A stretch of DNA of 64,000 nucleotides, taken from Mycobacterium decipiens (GTDB taxonomy: Bacteria; Actinomycetota; Actinomycetes; Mycobacteriales; Mycobacteriaceae). The stretch is taken from positions 1,054,001 through 1,118,000 of the forward strand of contig NZ_OY970459.1 of NCBI RefSeq assembly GCF_963853665.1. The letters are read 5' to 3'. This document shows positions 60,817 to 64,000 of this stretch, in pieces (the first letter of the stretch is position 1; every line of letters starts with the position of its first letter). The notes beneath the pieces were generated by a model. It was given only the letters and a program-made list of their open reading frames with translations, ran no database searches and was not told the DNA's origin. Made by a program: the position numbers and the translations under genes.

Positions 60817-62796
60817 CTACCAGTGCACTCCGGGTACCAACCGGACGAGCCGTTTGACCGGTCGGGGAAACCGCACGCGGGCCGCGCGCTTGGGCTGGCG
60901 GGGAATCCGCGTGTGGTCCGCTGGCGGGAGCGAAATTCCCTGCGCCGCAGCAGAATCAGGGTAGCCCAGATACAGCTGATGCAGAAATCGCCGCGCCAGC
61001 CTGGGCGCCAAGTAATTGCCGACCTCGGCGAGCGTGCCCAGTGGGGTGTCGATGCGTGCCGGCTTCTCGACGAGCCCACGTACCACCATCGCCGCCGCGT
61101 GCTCGGCGCTGATCGCCGGCACCGGGTTGAGCCGTCGGGACGGCACGATCATCGGTGTGGCCACCAGTGGCATATGGATGTTGGTGAACGTGATGTGGTC
61201 GGATAGCGTCTCGGATGCGACCACGTCGGCGAACGCGTCCAGCGCGGCTTTGCTGGGTAGATACGAGCTGTACTTGGGATTGCGGGCCTGCACCCCGGCG
61301 CTGGAAACGTTGACGACGTGACCGAACCGGCGCTCACGCCAGTGCGGCAGCAGGGCCAGAACCATCCGTACCGCGCCGAAGTAGTTGACCGCCATCACCC
61401 GTTCGTAGTCGTGCAATCGGTCGGTGGAGTTGACCACCGAGCGGCGTATCGAGCGGCCGGCGTTGTTCACCAAGTAGTCGACATGGTCGAAGCGGCCCAG
61501 GATGTCTTTGACGGTGTGTTCCACCGAGGTGGAATCGGTGACGTCACAGCTGAACGCGTGGGCCTGGCCGCCGTTCGCCCGGATCTCGGCGACCAGCTTG
61601 TCCAGCGCGTGGCCGTTACGGGCCAGCGCGAACACGCATCCACCGCGCTCGGCGACCGCGATCGCCGACGCCCGGCCGATCCCGCTGGACGCGCCGGTGA
61701 CAATGACGTGCCGGCCCACCAGCGGATCGTTGCGACGGGCACGGTCGGGGTCGAGGTGCTCGGCCCAGTACCGCCACAGCTTGGGCGCATACGTCGCGAA
61801 CTCGGGCACTCCAATGCCGGTACCCTGCAACGCTTTGCGTGTTTCGTCAGAGAGGAAGGCGGGCGCCAGATCGACGACGTCGAAAACCTCGGCGGGAATT
61901 CCCAGTTGGGTGGCCGCCATGTTGCGCACCACTTTGGCGCGTCCGGTCACCTTCCGCACCGGCGTGGCCACCGAGCGGGGCAGCGACCCGCGCAGCGGGG
62001 GCAGTCCGGCCGCGTCGGCGATCCCCCGGTAGATTCCGCGCAAGCCGATGGCTTTCGGCGCGGTCAAATGAAACGTCCGCCCGTGCAGGCCTTCGGCGTG
62101 CATCAGTGCCACCAGCGCGTCGGCGACGTAGTTGACCGGGACGATGTTGGTGCGCCCGACGTCGGGCAGCAGGATCGGGGTGAACGACGGCAGAACGGCC
62201 AGCTTCGCCAATGCCGCGAAAAAGTAGTACGGCTCGCCAACGCAATCCGTCTCGCCGGTACGCGAATCGCCCACCACCACACCGGGGCGGTAGATGCGGT
62301 ACCGCAGTCCGGGTGTGGAGCGCACCAGCAGCTCCGCTTCGAATTTTGTCTGATGGTACGGAGTTGGCAGTTGCTGGCCGACGTCGAAGTCGGCCTCTGT
62401 GTATTCGCCGGCGAAATCGCCGGCCACGGCGATCGATGACACGTGGTGCAGCGTCGCGTCCAGCCGCCGTGCCAGCTCGACAGCGGTGCGGGTGCCGTCA
62501 ACGTTGGTGGCGCGCTGCTGGGCCTTGCCCTCGGTGCCCTCGTAGATCGCCGCACAGTGCACCAGATGGTCTACCCGACCTAGCTCGGCGAGGCTCTGCT
62601 CGGTCAAGCTGAGCTTCGGAAGGTCGCCGACGAGAGGTTTTACCCGTTCCCCCCACCCGGCGGCGAGGCGTTCGAAGCGGCCCAGTGACGGGCGGCGAAC
62701 CAGGACCCACACTTCGGCGTCGGGTCGGGTATCCAGGAGGCGTGCTACGACACGACGCGCAATTAACCCCGTACCGCCGGTAACGAGATACTGCAT
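60817..62796 (-). CDS. acrA1: Multidomain fatty acyl-CoA reductase
   Basis: The protein (659 residues from the ATG at 62796; 62805 is an alternative) has two Rossmann modules. Residues 1-350 begin MQYLVTGGTGLIARRVVARL, an extended-SDR thioester reductase with YHQTKFEAE as its Tyr-Lys centre. Residues 370-620 are a classical SDR (VIVTGASSGIGRASA; Ser in NVSSAGVQ; Tyr-Lys in YSSYLPSKAA). It reduces fatty acyl-CoA toward aldehyde or alcohol, and in M. tuberculosis has been linked to wax ester synthesis. lpqD lies 46 bp upstream in the same direction. Confidence 0.92.
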   Translation of the reverse strand: MQYLVTGGTGLIARRVVARLLDTRPDAEVWVLVRRPSLGRFERLAAGWGERVKPLVGDLPKLSLTEQSLAELGRVDHLVHCAAIYEGTEGKAQQRATNVDGTRTAVELARRLDATLHHVSSIAVAGDFAGEYTEADFDVGQQLPTPYHQTKFEAELLVRSTPGLRYRIYRPGVVVGDSRTGETDCVGEPYYFFAALAKLAVLPSFTPILLPDVGRTNIVPVNYVADALVALMHAEGLHGRTFHLTAPKAIGLRGIYRGIADAAGLPPLRGSLPRSVATPVRKVTGRAKVVRNMAATQLGIPAEVFDVVDLAPAFLSDETRKALQGTGIGVPEFATYAPKLWRYWAEHLDPDRARRNDPLVGRHVIVTGASSGIGRASAIAVAERGGCVFALARNGHALDKLVAEIRANGGQAHAFSCDVTDSTSVEHTVKDILGRFDHVDYLVNNAGRSIRRSVVNSTDRLHDYERVMAVNYFGAVRMVLALLPHWRERRFGHVVNVSSAGVQARNPKYSSYLPSKAALDAFADVVASETLSDHITFTNIHMPLVATPMIVPSRRLNPVPAISAEHAAAMVVRGLVEKPARIDTPLGTLAEVGNYLAPRLARRFLHQLYLGYPDSAAAQGISLPPADHTRIPRQPKRAARVRFPRPVKRLVRLVPGVHW

Positions 62797-62842
62797 GCCG
62801 CCCATGGTGGTGGCGGGCAGTCGCGCCCGTCAACCGCAGCGA

Positions 62843-63547
62843 TCAGCCGAAGTTGCGGATACCGTCCCACTCCACCAGCCTCCAGCCGGTTATCGGGTTG
62901 CCGGTGATGACGACGCGGCCGATGTTCGGCAGTGGATGGGTGGTCAGCAGGTTACCCCTGGAATTCTTCGCGTTCATCAGCGTCCAGATCATGATCGCGA
63001 CCCCCTGCGAGAACACGACCGGCTTGTTGTGGCCGCTGTCATAGATCCTGCGGACGGCGGCGCCGAACTGGGAATTGAACTCGGTGCCGCTGATCGACCC
63101 CGGGATGCTGTTCCGGACATCGCCGTTGAGCCAGTCTGCGGGTGCCAGCATGTAGGTCCTGTCGGCCATCGATTCGGGTTTGCCGTTGAACCAGCCGGCG
63201 CTGATTGCTTGCAGGCCAGGAAGAATCTCGACTTGCTTGCCCAGTTCGCCCGCCAACGGCCCGGCGGTCTGCTGGGCTGCGGCCATGGGGGAGGTATAGA
63301 TGCTGTCGACGTCCTTGCGGGAAACCTGGTGGGCGACCTGCTGCGCCTCCGTCTTGCCGTCGGCGCTGAGGTCGGAACCGGGCAGGTCGGTATCGATGAT
63401 CCCGTCGGCGTTGGCCTGGGATTGCGCGTTTCGGATGAAGGTCAAAGTGATGCTGCGTGGCTGCGGTGTTCCTCCGCAAGCGCCGACGACCACCGTCGCG
63501 ACGAGCACGGCTAAGACCTTGGCGGCTTTCCAGGACAGCTTGGGCAT
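62843..63547 (-). CDS. lpqD: Lipoprotein with phosphoglycerate mutase-like domain (LpqD)
   Basis: I chose the ATG at 63547 (MPKLSWKAAKVLAVLVATVV), giving a 234-residue lipoprotein with lipobox VGAC (Cys24). The mature part is a histidine phosphatase fold: TLTFIRNAQSQANADGIID replaces the usual RHGQT with RNAQS, so the catalytic His is missing. IYTSPMAAAQQTAGPLA is the second family motif. It is likely an inactive, lipid-anchored binding domain. The frame extends upstream to 63664 but covers the htdY start. Confidence 0.88.
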   Translation of the reverse strand: MPKLSWKAAKVLAVLVATVVVGACGGTPQPRSITLTFIRNAQSQANADGIIDTDLPGSDLSADGKTEAQQVAHQVSRKDVDSIYTSPMAAAQQTAGPLAGELGKQVEILPGLQAISAGWFNGKPESMADRTYMLAPADWLNGDVRNSIPGSISGTEFNSQFGAAVRRIYDSGHNKPVVFSQGVAIMIWTLMNAKNSRGNLLTTHPLPNIGRVVITGNPITGWRLVEWDGIRNFG

Positions 63548-63641
63548 GGCGATAGCCTGCCCTGCCGACGGCCTCGGTGTGAAGGGTTTGCGATGGTTGA
63601 GTGCGGAAACGGCTTGATTTTGGAATCGAGAGGAGACCGGC

Positions 63642-64000
63642 ATGGCGATTGACCCGAACTCCATCGGGGCGGCGACCGAGCCGATGTTGTTCGAATGGAC
63701 CGACCGGGAGACGCTGCTCTACGCGCTCGGTGTCGGCGCGGGCACCGGGGACCTGGCGTTCACCACGGAGAACAGCCACGGCGTCGACCAGCAGGTGCTA
63801 CCGACCTACGCGGTGATTTGCTGCCCCGCGTTCGGAGCGGCCGGCAAGGTCGGAAAGTTCAACTGGGCGATGCTCCTGCATGGCTCTCAGACCGTGCGGC
63901 TGCACGCACCGCTGCCAGCGGCGGGAAAGCTGTCGGTGGTGTCGCAGGTCGCCGACATCCAGGACAAGGGCGAGGGCAAAAACGCGATCATCATGCTGCG
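63642..64000 (+). CDS. htdY: 3-hydroxyacyl-CoA/ACP dehydratase HtdY (partial, 3' end outside window)
   Basis: From the ATG at 63642 (GAGAGGAGA 5-14 bases upstream) an open frame of 119 codons runs to the window end. It starts MAIDPNSIGAATEPMLFEWT and contains YALGVGAGTGDLAFT and LLHGSQTVRLHAPLPAAGKL, the N-terminal hot-dog half of MaoC-like dehydratases such as Rv3389c. The catalytic hydratase-2 motif would lie beyond the edge. It is divergent from lpqD. Confidence 0.9.
   Translation, partial: MAIDPNSIGAATEPMLFEWTDRETLLYALGVGAGTGDLAFTTENSHGVDQQVLPTYAVICCPAFGAAGKVGKFNWAMLLHGSQTVRLHAPLPAAGKLSVVSQVADIQDKGEGKNAIIML

Overview
The window is high-GC actinobacterial DNA with the gene content and order of the Mycobacterium tuberculosis Rv3450c-to-Rv3389c segment, read in the opposite orientation. 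Many products (GroES, SigD, WhiB3, GuaB2, CmaA1, AcrA1, EsxT) match my memory of the M. tuberculosis proteins almost residue for residue, while others (EccB4, anti-SigD factor, TsaB) differ at many positions. Several M. tuberculosis genes of this segment are missing (PPE/IS block, vapBC47, Rv3402c-3404c, Rv3397c-3399, Rv3435c) and several genes not in M. tuberculosis are present. I infer a slow-growing Mycobacterium close to, but outside, the M. tuberculosis complex. All family assignments are by reading; no database was searched.

Layout. 1-3.4 kb: a cut-off XRE-cupin repressor divergent from a BenE-type transporter, then a convergent NCS1 permease. 3.6-15.1 kb: two cutinases and the complete ESX-4 type VII secretion locus (eccB4, mycP4, eccD4, eccC4, an Rv3446c-type accessory gene, esxU, esxT). 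15.2-20.3 kb: a class I methyltransferase, rplM-rpsI, glmM and an EspC-like/WXG-like gene pair. 20.3-23.1 kb: an accessory patch with a decayed acyl-CoA dehydrogenase, a metal-dependent cyclase/hydrolase, a possible transposase scar and an LLM oxidoreductase. 23.2-35.2 kb: core genes (glmS, nnr, gadB, alr, a hydrolase and the tsaE-tsaB-rimI-tsaD set for tRNA t6A). 35.2-39.8 kb: CIRCE-controlled groES-groEL1, then a nitroreductase/MarR/cupin patch and whiB3. 40-47.9 kb: Rv3415c-like gene, sigD with its anti-sigma gene, guaB2, guaB3 and choD. 47.9-50.7 kb: an AT-rich foreign methyltransferase island between 12-bp direct repeats, then a dioxygenase and its TetR repressor with twin operators. 50.7-64 kb: a GH65 phosphorylase and beta-phosphoglucomutase pair, guaA, a LexA-boxed imuA'-imuB mutasome cassette, iunH, cmaA1, acrA1, lpqD and the start of htdY.

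Shared themes: purine handling (benE/NCS1 transport, guaB2, guaB3, guaA, iunH), cell-envelope building (glmM, glmS, alr, cmaA1, acrA1), stress and redox control (groESL1, whiB3, sigD, imuA'-imuB) and type VII secretion. The least explained parts are the orphan EspC/WXG-like pair at 18.6-20.3 kb, the permease with a C-terminal cysteine cluster, the low-GC methyltransferase island, and the paired hairpins that share a GAGCGTG core.
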